A stretch of 64,000 nucleotides of DNA from SHAN690 sp023262195 (lineage in GTDB: Bacteria > Bacteroidota > Bacteroidia > Flavobacteriales_G > Salibacteraceae): positions 1,054,001 to 1,118,000 of the forward strand of contig JAYQJE010000001.1 in the NCBI GenBank assembly GCA_038142005.1, read 5' to 3'. This document shows, one piece after another, positions 45,141-54,801 of this stretch (the stretch's first letter is position 1; each line of letters begins with the position of its first letter). The notes beneath the pieces are model-generated. The model saw only the letters and a list, made by a program, of their open reading frames with translations, did no database searches and was not told the origin of the DNA. The position numbers were made by a program, and so were the translations under genes.

Positions 45141-46442
45141 CTATTTCTTCCTAAAGAAAATCTGTATCGGGACTCCGGTAAAATCAAACTTTTCGCGCAT
45201 TTGGTTTTCAATAAAGCGCTTGTACGACTCCTTTATGTATTGAGGTAGGTTGCAGTAAAAAGCGAATGTGGGGGCGTGTGTTGGTAATTGCTGAACATAC
45301 TTCACCTTGATGTATTTGCCTTTGGTGGCAGGAGGTGGAGTCCACTCAATGATGGGAAGCATCACCTCATTCAGCTTATTCGTTTTAATGCGCTGTGTTC
45401 TTCGTTTATACACATCCAAAGCGGTTTGTAAAGCTTTGTGAATACGTTGCTTCTCTGTAACTGAGGTGAAAAGGATGGGTACGTCATTAAACGGAGCCAG
45501 CTTTTGTTTTAGCTCCTTTTCATACTCCATGGCAGAATTGGTTTCTTTTTCAATCAAATCCCATTTATTCACAAGCACTACTACTCCTTTTCGGTTTTTT
45601 TCTATCAATCCGAAAATATTGATGTCCTGCTGGCCAATTCCTTCCGCAGCATCAATCATAAGAATACATACATCCGAATTTTCAATGGTGCGTATTGCGC
45701 GCATCACCGAGTAAAACTCTAGGTCTTCATACACTTTGGCTTTTTTTCTGATACCAGCGGTGTCAACCAGCGTAAATTCAAAGCCATAAGCATTGTAGTG
45801 GGTATCGATACTGTCGCGTGTAGTTCCGGCCACTTCGGTCACTATGTTGCGGTCATTCCCAAGCAAGGCATTCACAAAACTCGATTTGCCGGCATTTGGT
45901 CTGCCAACAATTGAAATACGCGGTAACTCGATATCCTCAGGGTCTTCTTCTTCAGGGAGAAGATTGATCACTTCATCCAACAGATCGCCCGTGCCGCCTC
46001 CATTGATGGCAGAAATGGGAAAAATCTGGTCGAACCCGAGTTCATAGAATTCATAACTGGTAGATTCTTTGGCCGGTGTATCTACTTTATTAGCTACAAG
46101 CAATACAGGCTTTTTACTCTTTCGAAGTAGCTGTGCCACGTCTCTGTCAAGCTCGTGTATGCCGAAGGCGGCATCTACTGCAAACAGAATTAGGCTTGCC
46201 TCTTCCATGGCAATTTTCACCTGCTTGGCAATTTCTTTTTCGAAGCGATCATCGGTTTCTTTCACGAACCCACCTGTATCAACGACTGAGAATTCTCTGC
46301 CTCCCCAATCACTCTTGCCATAATGACGATCGCGGGTTACGCCAGAATACTCATCCACGATTGCTTGTCGCTTTCCGATTAGTCTGTTAAATAGGGTGGA
46401 CTTGCCAACATTGGGCCGGCCTATGATTGCTACGATTGCCAT
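45141..46442 (-). CDS. der: Ribosome biogenesis GTPase Der
   Basis: Double-GTPase needed for 50S subunit assembly. Two G domains are visible: GRPNVGKSTLFN with DTGGF and NKVD, and GRPNAGKSSFVN with DTAGI and NKWD, followed by the KH-like C-terminus (VPIQIFFRKK). Length 433, intact, normal. Confidence 0.96.
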   Translation of the reverse strand: MAIVAIIGRPNVGKSTLFNRLIGKRQAIVDEYSGVTRDRHYGKSDWGGREFSVVDTGGFVKETDDRFEKEIAKQVKIAMEEASLILFAVDAAFGIHELDRDVAQLLRKSKKPVLLVANKVDTPAKESTSYEFYELGFDQIFPISAINGGGTGDLLDEVINLLPEEEDPEDIELPRISIVGRPNAGKSSFVNALLGNDRNIVTEVAGTTRDSIDTHYNAYGFEFTLVDTAGIRKKAKVYEDLEFYSVMRAIRTIENSDVCILMIDAAEGIGQQDINIFGLIEKNRKGVVVLVNKWDLIEKETNSAMEYEKELKQKLAPFNDVPILFTSVTEKQRIHKALQTALDVYKRRTQRIKTNKLNEVMLPIIEWTPPPATKGKYIKVKYVQQLPTHAPTFAFYCNLPQYIKESYKRFIENQMREKFDFTGVPIQIFFRKK

Positions 46443-46515
46443 TGTGGTGCGAAGGTATGTTTCTTAATAAGGCCGTAATTTGTAGGGTGTTCAAAAAAAA
46501 TTTCAATTCAACCAT

Positions 46516-46935
46516 GTGGCTGCTGATGGAGTTGAACTGATAAAACTGGCTATTGAAAAAGGTACATGTGAGGCAGAATGGAGCAATAATGTGCTGGTTT
46601 CGGATTCATTAGCAATATGTAATATCAATTTTGACTATGAGGTTAAAACAGAACGGGTGGCGCAGGAGAGCGATTCAGGGATGGATAATTTACACACCGT
46701 ATCCATGGAGTTCGTAGATAATGAAGGAGTTGTTTACTCAACAGAGGATATCATTCAGGAAAGTTGGTCAAAATTTCGAGTGGTAGATGTATCGGACTAC
46801 ACCGAGCCGTTGCTTGGAAATGATTTTCTTTCAAAGAAGATTGAGGTTGAGTTTGATGTGAAACTTCAATCAAAAGAAGGTCAGACCATCGCTATTAGAG
46901 GCGCAAATGGTGTGTTTCCTATGGGACGGTATTAA
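46516..46935 (+). CDS. Hypothetical protein, about 139 aa
   Basis: I do not recognise the family. It is an acidic soluble protein rich in beta-strand-like segments (VSMEFVDNEGVVYSTEDII, KKIEVEFDVKLQSKEGQ). The GTG at 46516 is one possible start. The frame is open further back, and a missing A in the eight-A run at 46493-46500 would allow an upstream GTG at 46487 (reading VFKKKFQFNHVAADG), so the N-terminus is uncertain. It converges with era, overlapping by four bases. Confidence 0.55.
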   Translation: MAADGVELIKLAIEKGTCEAEWSNNVLVSDSLAICNINFDYEVKTERVAQESDSGMDNLHTVSMEFVDNEGVVYSTEDIIQESWSKFRVVDVSDYTEPLLGNDFLSKKIEVEFDVKLQSKEGQTIAIRGANGVFPMGRY

Positions 46936-47822
46936 TAGCCGTATTTCTTGAGCTTTCGCTCATCATTCCTCCAGTTTTTGTCGGTTTTCACAAAGGTCTC
47001 TAGATATACCTTTTTACTGAAATAAGTTTCTAAGCTCTTTCTAGACACAGAGCCTAGTCGTTTTATCATTGCCCCTCCTTTTCCGATAATAATGCTCTTT
47101 TGGCTATCTCGAGAAACGATAATTACCGCTCTAATCGAGATGAGTTTTGCCTCTTCTTTAAAGGTTTCAACTTCAATTTGAACTGAATATGGAATCTCTT
47201 GGTCATAAAGTTCTAGTATCTTTTCACGAATTACTTCAGACACAATAAAGCGATCGTTTCTATCGCTGATCTGATCTTTTGGGAACCAAGGTGGGGCAAT
47301 GGGGATTAACTCAGAAATCCTATTGAGCAGGGTGCTTATATTGAAATTCTCTATTACTGAAATCGGTAAAATTTCAGCCTTGTCTTCGAAGTAATCTTTC
47401 CAAAACGCAACATCCATTTCGAGTTGGTTTTGATTGCTAGAATCAATTTTATTGATGGCAAGAATAATTGGAACGTTGCTCGATTTTACTTTTTCCAGAA
47501 TCCGCTCATCCTTAAAACGGTGGTCACCGATTTCAACCACAATTAAGAAAATATCCGCATCAGAAAGTGCTTCTTTTACGGATGCCATCATGCTTTCTTG
47601 CATTTTATAAGCAGGGTCGATTACACCTGGAGTATCAGAAAAAACGATTTGTAACTCCTCGGAGTTATATATACCAAATATCCTATGGCGGGTAGTTTGT
47701 GCTTTAGGTGTTATTGCCGCGAGCTTTACTCCAATAAAGGCATTTAAAAGCGATGACTTGCCAACATTAGGGTTGCCAATGATATTTACGAAGCCAGATT
47801 TGTGTTCGCTGTTGCTGCTCAT
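46932..47822 (-). CDS. era: GTPase Era
   Basis: Binds 16S rRNA and helps 30S maturation. The G domain shows GNPNVGKSSLLNAF, DTPGVI and NKID; the KH domain has IIIGKGGAMIKRLGSVSR. The start at 47822 (MSSNSEHKSG) is preferred over 47840. About 296 residues. Confidence 0.95.
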   Translation of the reverse strand: MSSNSEHKSGFVNIIGNPNVGKSSLLNAFIGVKLAAITPKAQTTRHRIFGIYNSEELQIVFSDTPGVIDPAYKMQESMMASVKEALSDADIFLIVVEIGDHRFKDERILEKVKSSNVPIILAINKIDSSNQNQLEMDVAFWKDYFEDKAEILPISVIENFNISTLLNRISELIPIAPPWFPKDQISDRNDRFIVSEVIREKILELYDQEIPYSVQIEVETFKEEAKLISIRAVIIVSRDSQKSIIIGKGGAMIKRLGSVSRKSLETYFSKKVYLETFVKTDKNWRNDERKLKKYGY

Positions 47823-47838
47823 TATCGATGTTGTAAAC

Positions 47839-47863
47839 AAAAAAGGCCGCTAGAAGCGGCCTT
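47839..47863 (-). terminator. Rho-independent terminator after gldJ
   Basis: On the minus strand a GC-rich stem GGCCGCT/AGCGGCC (47861-47845) with a 3-base loop is followed by six T (47844-47839). It is about 20 bases past the gldJ stop and separates gldJ from era. Confidence 0.85.
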
Positions 47864-47882
47864 CGTCTTGTAAAGATTGATT

Positions 47883-49655
47883 TTATCTGGCAGCTCCAAG
47901 GCCGACAGGACTACCAACTCGGTCCATAGCGCATCTGAAACCGATCATCGCAGTTGATTGACGCTCGTCTAAAAACCTTCTTGTGCCTGGTACCATCCAA
48001 TATGCTCGGTCATTCCACGATGCACCTTTATAAACGCGAGCATGATCATTGATTAGCGATGAATAATCCTGAGATGGACCCTCACCTGGATATGCATACA
48101 TGTGGCTTGTCTCAGTTCGCTCATCTTCGGGAGTTTGATCCCAGTGCACAGAGTTGATTTGCGATTTGTAGTCACCATCCACATAATTGATGTTATCAGC
48201 TCGTTTGTAATTTCTTCGATCTAAGTTCTCTTCGACCTTAGTCTCACGATAACGTAGTTCACCTGGACGCTGCTTAATATAGGTGGCATAATCCTTTAAT
48301 AAAACTGGCGCAATCCGTGCCATCTCATCTGCAGCTTTTATCTCTTCGATGGACTCTTCAACAATAATGACACTCGCGTCATAATCTCGATCATCCAAAT
48401 ACGCTTCCTTAGCTCTTCCCGCTTGTTCCTGGAGCGCAGCTAATAAGTTACCCTCTTGCTCATTCAATTGACCATTGGTCTCATTTTGCATTTCTTCAAG
48501 ATATGCCACTAAGCCATTGATGTCATACATCGGAATATCATATTTATCCAAGAGTATTCCTTCATTGTCTCTTTCCTTAGTCTTAAATACATTACCTCTA
48601 AATGGACGGAAATCCTGAACGTCTTCCATTGACAATGGTCGGTAAACATCCATCACCCATTCGCTCACGTTACCTGCCATATTGTAAAGTCCATAGTCAT
48701 TAGGCCAATATGAGAATACAGGTGCAGTGATGTCAGCATTATCGTTTAAGTGACCTGCAACACCCATGTTATCACCTCTACCTCTTTTGAAGTTGGCTAG
48801 CATCATACCAATGTATGCTTCATCTGGATTTCTTACTGCGTGACCATTCCAAGGATATAATCTTCGTTCCACAACTCGTTCTCCTACGCTATTACCAATA
48901 AGGCCAAAAGCAGCAAATTCCCACTCCGCTTCTGTCGGAAGTCTATACTTGGGTAAGAGAATACCATCCTCCATTCGCACATTTCGGTATCCGCTACTAT
49001 TTGGATTTAAGTCAGGAAGTCCTTCAATTCTTTTACCGCTATTATATTGATTAGCGAAATAGGCTTCTGTATTAAAATTATCCTCACCGATTTGATCTGG
49101 ATAGTGATCCAAAATTCCTTCACGAACCAAGATATATTCATTTACACGATCAGTTCTCCAACCGCAATAATCTGTGGCTTGCAACCAATTGATACCTACC
49201 ACAGGATAATCCCTATATGCGGGATGTCTTAGGTAATAATCTACATATGGCTCATTGTAAGATAATTTATCTCTCCAAACCAACGTGTCTGGCAAAGCCT
49301 TTCCATAGAGTTCTGGGTAATCAACAGAATAAACTCGCTTTACCCAATACAAGTATTCATTCCATTGTATGTTGCTGATTTCGGTTTGATCAATGTAGTA
49401 AGACGAAACAGTAACTCGTCTAGGAATATTGTTCCAATCGTACATGAAATCTTGCTCAACACGACCCATGGTAAACGAACCACCTTCAATTAAAACGAGG
49501 TTTGGACCAGTCTCTTGTTCTTCGAATGGAACTTTTTGGAAACCACCGTTGCTTGGATCATTAAAGTTCCAGCCCGTAGTCGCTGATTTCTCGTAACCAC
49601 ATGATACTATTATCAATGGGGCTACAAGCATTACAAATACACTTCGAATACTCAT
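47883..49655 (-). CDS. gldJ: Gliding motility/T9SS lipoprotein GldJ
   Basis: A lipoprotein of the type IX secretion and gliding machinery with a formylglycine-generating-enzyme (SUMF1)-like domain. From 49655 the leader MSIRSVFVMLVAPLIIVSC ends in a lipidation Cys. The SUMF1-like blocks LIEGGSFTMGR, WLQATDYCGWRTDR, YRLPTEAEWEFAAFG, NMAGNVSEWVMDVYRP and IGFRCAM are present. GldJ is assigned over GldK because it sits beside porU and porV, as in Flavobacterium. The frame opens at 49691. Confidence 0.88.
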   Translation of the reverse strand: MSIRSVFVMLVAPLIIVSCGYEKSATTGWNFNDPSNGGFQKVPFEEQETGPNLVLIEGGSFTMGRVEQDFMYDWNNIPRRVTVSSYYIDQTEISNIQWNEYLYWVKRVYSVDYPELYGKALPDTLVWRDKLSYNEPYVDYYLRHPAYRDYPVVGINWLQATDYCGWRTDRVNEYILVREGILDHYPDQIGEDNFNTEAYFANQYNSGKRIEGLPDLNPNSSGYRNVRMEDGILLPKYRLPTEAEWEFAAFGLIGNSVGERVVERRLYPWNGHAVRNPDEAYIGMMLANFKRGRGDNMGVAGHLNDNADITAPVFSYWPNDYGLYNMAGNVSEWVMDVYRPLSMEDVQDFRPFRGNVFKTKERDNEGILLDKYDIPMYDINGLVAYLEEMQNETNGQLNEQEGNLLAALQEQAGRAKEAYLDDRDYDASVIIVEESIEEIKAADEMARIAPVLLKDYATYIKQRPGELRYRETKVEENLDRRNYKRADNINYVDGDYKSQINSVHWDQTPEDERTETSHMYAYPGEGPSQDYSSLINDHARVYKGASWNDRAYWMVPGTRRFLDERQSTAMIGFRCAMDRVGSPVGLGAAR

Positions 49656-49724
49656 AATAATTGAATTATTCTGGTTCATAAATTTTGACAATCAACGAAA
49701 TTAGGGAAAATAATATTGCGTCTG

Positions 49725-50684
49725 TCAGAACTTTGGACAAGCCATTTGTCTGAACTTTCTTCGTTTTGGCTTGCATGGGAACATCATAGTCACTGAAATC
49801 TCGTGTGAGCCTAGTGTCTGGGTACCAAGTCTTGAGACTGTAACATCATAGCTATAGCCAAATCTAAATTGATCGGTATAAAGTCCAACTAAGAAGATTA
49901 ATGCATCTCCCCAACGATACCAAACTCCTCCTGTTATTGGTCCGCGATTCACGTACATACCAAGATTCAAGTGATTAAACTCACCTTGACGCTGGTATAT
50001 TATGTTTGGAGAAATACTACCCTCCTCCGGATTTTGCTTGTCTAAGGGTATTAGCGCCCCTGCATGTCCTGTATATTTTCTTGGCAATCGGCTTTCGCTT
50101 GCTGGAAAGAAAGACTCATCAGGTTGAGTCAGGTGGTGTGCTGCGAAACCAGCATATAATTGCTTGGTGAAAATCAACATGCCAGCAGAAAAATCAAGCT
50201 TGTTTACGTTGTTGTTGATAGGAGTCTCTGCAGTTTGGTATATAAAACCGTAGCGGTTATGAATTTGATCTCCGAACGTAAGACGATCCCAGTCAATCGA
50301 TCTCTGGTAATATGTTGCTTGAAATCCAGCTTTGATGCTAATGTTTCTATCTACGGCCAGTTGATATGCATACATACCACTAACGTGATTCGTATTGATG
50401 ATGCCAGTGCCTGCTCTATCGTGATAGGCCTGTAGACCGATACCACCATTTATACCATCAACAAATTGATCGTACGAAGCTGAATAGGTTACATAAGTCG
50501 CTGGAATTCCCGGCCATTGATTTCTATAGTTTAGAATAGCTCTAGGGCATTGTGCGGACCCTGCTAATGCAGGATTTAGATAAAGCGGATTAGCATAAAA
50601 CTGACTAAACGCTGGATCCTGCGCTTGCAAAGCCAAATTCGAGCAAATGGCGATTAAGACTATTACGAATAAATTCTTTCTCAT
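49725..50684 (-). CDS. PorP/SprF family T9SS membrane protein
   Basis: Outer membrane beta-barrel protein of the type IX system. After a signal peptide (MRKNLFVIVLIAICSNLALQ) comes the family start DPAFSQFYANPLYLNPALAG. The barrel has strands such as LDFSAGMLIFTKQLYAGFAAHH and a short Lys/Arg-rich C-terminus with two Cys (PCKPKRRKF, MACPKF). PorP/SprF proteins link particular secreted proteins or gliding parts to the translocon. It precedes gldJ on the same strand with a 33-base gap. Confidence 0.9.
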   Translation of the reverse strand: MRKNLFVIVLIAICSNLALQAQDPAFSQFYANPLYLNPALAGSAQCPRAILNYRNQWPGIPATYVTYSASYDQFVDGINGGIGLQAYHDRAGTGIINTNHVSGMYAYQLAVDRNISIKAGFQATYYQRSIDWDRLTFGDQIHNRYGFIYQTAETPINNNVNKLDFSAGMLIFTKQLYAGFAAHHLTQPDESFFPASESRLPRKYTGHAGALIPLDKQNPEEGSISPNIIYQRQGEFNHLNLGMYVNRGPITGGVWYRWGDALIFLVGLYTDQFRFGYSYDVTVSRLGTQTLGSHEISVTMMFPCKPKRRKFRQMACPKF

Positions 50685-50715
50685 CAGATTGATCAGGCTC
50701 AAGCCCGCAATTATA

Positions 50716-50743
50716 CAAATATTCTTATCCTACAAACTGTCAA
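50716..50743 (-). promoter_or_regulatory. Possible promoter of porP-gldJ
   Basis: TTG (50743-50741), 17 bases, AATATTTG (50723-50716) on the minus strand, one mismatch from TAnnTTTG. It lies 31 bases before the PorP start. Confidence 0.4.
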
Positions 50744-50867
50744 CATCAAAGAATCGTATAGATTCGACAATATCTTTTTTCCACCTTCGTTTCTTGCTTC
50801 GATGAAAAAAGGAAAACAAAAATAGCTACAAAACGGTTTGATTCGTCGAAAAGAATACGCGATTTGT

Positions 50868-53800
50868 ATGAAATTGAACGGTGTCTTGTTAATAATTCTT
50901 GGGCTGTTTTTTTCAATAAACTCCTACGGACAAGAAGGTTTCGGTTCAAAAACTCCGCTCAGGTTCACTACAGGGTCGATCGAAAAAAATGTTTCGCTTA
51001 AATGGAAAAATCCGGTGGAATATACCCTGGTTGACCAGAAAAAAATCAGCGCAATGCATTTTGAAGGCGGACTTTATAACGGTCCGAATAATGCTCCTTC
51101 TTTTAGGGTAGTTCAAGAAGTCATTGGACCTGTTACAGATGTAGAAGTAGATTTTGTGGCAACCCAAACATCTAATTTATCAAGCGAGGAAAAAAAGTGT
51201 ATTGATGTAGGCTCAATTAGCGATGACTTTAAGTTTGACTTTGCCTTGAATCAGGCTGGAAAAAGAAAGTATATCGTGCTAGAGATTATTCCAGTTCGCT
51301 ATAATCGTCAGAAGTTGGAAAAACTAGTCGATTTTACAATTACGATCATCCCAATTTTTAATGTTGCCACTAGAGATGGCACTCGATCTACGGATTGGAA
51401 ATCGACCAGTGTTTTGAATAGTGGCAACTGGTATAAAGTAAAAACTGGGGAAGACGGCATCTATAAAATGACGTTTTCTATGTTGCGGAAATTAGGCGTG
51501 TCTAGCACATCGTTTGCTTCCAGTCAACTTCGACTTTACGGAACAGGAGGAGGTGAATTGAAGGTTAATAATGATGATAAAAGGCCTGATGATCTGTATC
51601 AAATGGCGATTAGCATTGAAGATGGAGGCGATGGTAGCTTTGATCCTGGAGATTATTTTTTGTTTTATGGAGAAGATCAGATTCTCTGGGAAAGAACGGG
51701 TAATACATACCGGCACATTCCAAATCATTACAGCGATTCGGCAGCTTACTTTATATCGATTGATGGTGGTGCTGAAACTCCAATGAGGATTGTTTCCGAA
51801 GCTGTAAACGCTCATAATGCTACGGTGGCTACTTATGACTTTTTAGACCTGCATGAAGACAACTCTTCTAATCTTATAAAATCTGGTCGCGATTGGTATG
51901 GAGAACAGTTAGGATTGATTGAGGAAGAAGATTTTGGTTTTAGTATTCCCAATGTTCGGACCAACGAAGATGCGAGAGTTCGGTGTCGGTTTGCCGCTCG
52001 ATCGGTTTCAATTGAAGGAGCGGGTATAACTTTCAGTATGCCAAGTCAAGGTGGTGTGTCCCAAACCGAAACGGTTAATGCTGCTGGATCAAGCTATGGA
52101 TCAGTCTTTGCTCATGTGGGGAATATTTCGCTCAACTTTAAGCCTAGGTCTGGAGATTTCCTTGCGAAAGCTAAAATTGTTAAAGCCGGCAACTCCTCGG
52201 CTCAAGCTTGGATTGATTATATCACCATTCATGCTCGTAGAGAATTGTCATTCATTGAGCCACAGATGGTGTTTAGAGATAGCAAGTCTTTAGGCACTGG
52301 TGTAGTTAATCGCTATGAGCTCAAAAGAGCTCCAAATGATATACGGGTTTGGGATATTACCAACCCAAGGAAAGTGCGTGCGCAGAATATAGGCGTGAGT
52401 GGAGGAGCACATCGCTTTTCTGCAGCTGCAGATTCTCTAAGAACTTTCCTGGCATTCACTGAGTCTAGCTTTAAAAGGCCTGCACTTATTGGTCAGGTTG
52501 AGAAGCAAAACTTACATGGGCTTGGTAATATTGACTACCTCGTTATTACTCATAAGAACTTTGAAACGTATGCACGTGAGTTGACAGATTATCATACGGA
52601 GCGCGATGGTTTCACCACAGCCGTTATTGATGTAGAACACATTTATAATGAGTTTAGCGGGGGAGTTCAGGATATTACCGCCATTAAGGAGTTTGTAAGG
52701 ATGCTTTATTTCCGAAGCAGAGGTTCGAGCAATGAGCTGAAGTATCTACTCTTGTTTGGCGATGCTTCCTATGACTACAAAGACCGCGTCTCTGGTAATT
52801 CAAACTTTGTGCCTTCACATCAAACTCCAGAAAGTTTATTGCCAACATCGTCAGTTGTTTCAGACGACTACTATGGTTTGCTTAGTGAAGGAGAGGGTGA
52901 GTCGACAACAGATTTGATTGATATAGCGATTGGAAGATTGCCTGCTAGGAATAAGAATGAAGCGCAGCAGATGGTGTCCAAAATCTTGCACTATTCCAAT
53001 TCAGACCAAACATTTGGCGATTGGCGCAACTGGGTTGCACTAGTAGCAGATGATCCTGAGTATGGCCGCGCAACTTTCCAGACTCAATCAAGTACGTTAG
53101 CTGAACTGGCCGACTCCTTGAGTCCCGAGTTCAATTTCGAGAAGATTTATTTGGATGGATATAAGCAGTTATCGGGATCTGGAGGTGAGCGTTATCCAGA
53201 TGTATCTGAAGCCATATCAGAGCGTGTGCGCAAGGGAGCACTTATGATGTATTACATTGGCCATGGCGGTGAGTTAGGCTGGGCCCACGAGCGTGTGCTT
53301 GATGTACCTACCATCAATAAATGGTCAAATAGAGATAATATGCCGCTTTTTATCACTGCCACATGCGAGTTTACAAGATATGATGATCCTAGGCGTACCT
53401 CAGCTGGTGAGTACGTTATGCTTAATCCATCGGGCGGTGGTGTCGCCTTGTTAACCACAACAAGGGCTGTATTTGCTGGCCCTAACTTCGACCTTACATA
53501 TAGCTTTACCCGCCAGGCTTTTGAATCACTCGAGAGTGACAAAGCCAGATTAGGAGACATGACTGCTCAGACCAAAGTTGAGAATGCTGCCTCAGGAGTG
53601 GCAGGTTTCAACACAAGGTGTTTTACCCTTATGGGCGATCCAGCCATGCGCTTGGCGTTTCCTCAACAGCGAGTACTGATATCATCAAGGCCAGATACCA
53701 TGCAAGCCCTCGATAAGGTTAAGGTTTCAGGAATTGTGGCTGATAAAGACGGTAATAGAATCGAATCATTTAATGGATTGGTATATCCAACAGTATTTGA

Positions 53801-54719
53801 CAAAGTATCTACCATTCAAGGTCAGAATAATGATGGTGAGGGATTATATTTTTATGAGGAACGCAGAAACATTCTTTTCAAAGGCAAGGCTAGTGTGAAG
53901 AATGGAAGATTTTCCTTCGAATTTGTGGTTCCTAAAGATATCGACCGATCATACGGCACGGGTAAAATCAGTCTGTATGCCGATAACGGTAATTATGACG
54001 CAACGGGACAAAACTCTGATTTCTTAATTGGTGGCCTAAGCGATAATCCTGTGGACGATAATGATGGTCCTGATGTAGACCTTTATCTTAATGATAATCA
54101 ATTTGTTTTTGGTGGAATGACAAACCAAGAACCTGACTTGTATGCTGAAGTATGGGATGAGAACGGAATAAACATGGTGGGTACGGGTATAGGCCATGAT
54201 ATTACGGCAGTGCTTGACGATAAAGGAGCAAATACCATCGTGCTGAATGAATATTATGAGGCTGATATTGATTCATATCAAAGCGGAAAGATTCGTTACC
54301 CATTCAATGAATTAACCGAAGGAAGACATACGCTCAAATTGCAAGTTTGGGATGTGAATAATAATCCTACAGATGCATATACAGAATTTGTAGTGGCCAA
54401 TGACGCGGTATTTGCGCTCGATCATATTCTGAATTATCCGAATCCTTTTACCACGAATACTGACTTTTATTTTGAACATAATAAGCCTGGATTGAGTTTG
54501 GATGTAAGGATTGAGATTTTTACCGTCAGTGGTAAGTTGATTAAAACAATTGAAGGCAATTATTTAACCAATGGTTATAGGGTTGGACCCATCAACTGGA
54601 ACGGCCGAGACCATTTTGGTGATCCAATTGGTAAAGGCGTTTATTTATATCGTTTGAAGGTGAAGACACCCGTAGGTGAGGTGGCAGAGGAATTTGAACG
54701 GCTGGTAATATTAAACTAA
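50868..54719 (+). CDS. porU: Type IX secretion system sortase PorU
   Basis: Gingipain-family (C25) cysteine protease that removes sorting domains of T9SS cargo and attaches the cargo to the surface. The start at 50868 (MKLNGVLLIILGLFFSINSYGQ) gives a signal peptide. The catalytic pair is His799 in YIGHGGELGWAH and Cys833 in TATCEFTRYDDP. The last 90 residues (HILNYPNPFTTNTDFYF to FERLVILN) form a sorting-domain-like end. About 1283 residues, normal. Divergent from porP-gldJ; porV follows. Confidence 0.95.
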   Translation: MKLNGVLLIILGLFFSINSYGQEGFGSKTPLRFTTGSIEKNVSLKWKNPVEYTLVDQKKISAMHFEGGLYNGPNNAPSFRVVQEVIGPVTDVEVDFVATQTSNLSSEEKKCIDVGSISDDFKFDFALNQAGKRKYIVLEIIPVRYNRQKLEKLVDFTITIIPIFNVATRDGTRSTDWKSTSVLNSGNWYKVKTGEDGIYKMTFSMLRKLGVSSTSFASSQLRLYGTGGGELKVNNDDKRPDDLYQMAISIEDGGDGSFDPGDYFLFYGEDQILWERTGNTYRHIPNHYSDSAAYFISIDGGAETPMRIVSEAVNAHNATVATYDFLDLHEDNSSNLIKSGRDWYGEQLGLIEEEDFGFSIPNVRTNEDARVRCRFAARSVSIEGAGITFSMPSQGGVSQTETVNAAGSSYGSVFAHVGNISLNFKPRSGDFLAKAKIVKAGNSSAQAWIDYITIHARRELSFIEPQMVFRDSKSLGTGVVNRYELKRAPNDIRVWDITNPRKVRAQNIGVSGGAHRFSAAADSLRTFLAFTESSFKRPALIGQVEKQNLHGLGNIDYLVITHKNFETYARELTDYHTERDGFTTAVIDVEHIYNEFSGGVQDITAIKEFVRMLYFRSRGSSNELKYLLLFGDASYDYKDRVSGNSNFVPSHQTPESLLPTSSVVSDDYYGLLSEGEGESTTDLIDIAIGRLPARNKNEAQQMVSKILHYSNSDQTFGDWRNWVALVADDPEYGRATFQTQSSTLAELADSLSPEFNFEKIYLDGYKQLSGSGGERYPDVSEAISERVRKGALMMYYIGHGGELGWAHERVLDVPTINKWSNRDNMPLFITATCEFTRYDDPRRTSAGEYVMLNPSGGGVALLTTTRAVFAGPNFDLTYSFTRQAFESLESDKARLGDMTAQTKVENAASGVAGFNTRCFTLMGDPAMRLAFPQQRVLISSRPDTMQALDKVKVSGIVADKDGNRIESFNGLVYPTVFDKVSTIQGQNNDGEGLYFYEERRNILFKGKASVKNGRFSFEFVVPKDIDRSYGTGKISLYADNGNYDATGQNSDFLIGGLSDNPVDDNDGPDVDLYLNDNQFVFGGMTNQEPDLYAEVWDENGINMVGTGIGHDITAVLDDKGANTIVLNEYYEADIDSYQSGKIRYPFNELTEGRHTLKLQVWDVNNNPTDAYTEFVVANDAVFALDHILNYPNPFTTNTDFYFEHNKPGLSLDVRIEIFTVSGKLIKTIEGNYLTNGYRVGPINWNGRDHFGDPIGKGVYLYRLKVKTPVGEVAEEFERLVILN

Positions 54720-54738
54720 AGCTCGCATGACTAATAGC

Positions 54739-54746
54739 TATATTTG
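54739..54746 (+). promoter_or_regulatory. -7 box upstream of porV
   Basis: TATATTTG, a perfect TAnnTTTG, 55 bases before the porV start and just after the porU stop. No TTG box at the usual distance, so porV may also be read through from porU. Confidence 0.4.
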
Positions 54747-54801
54747 CAAACCTTTTCAAAAACGTGCGTATAGAAGATAAATTCTACTTAATCACTTTTT
54801 A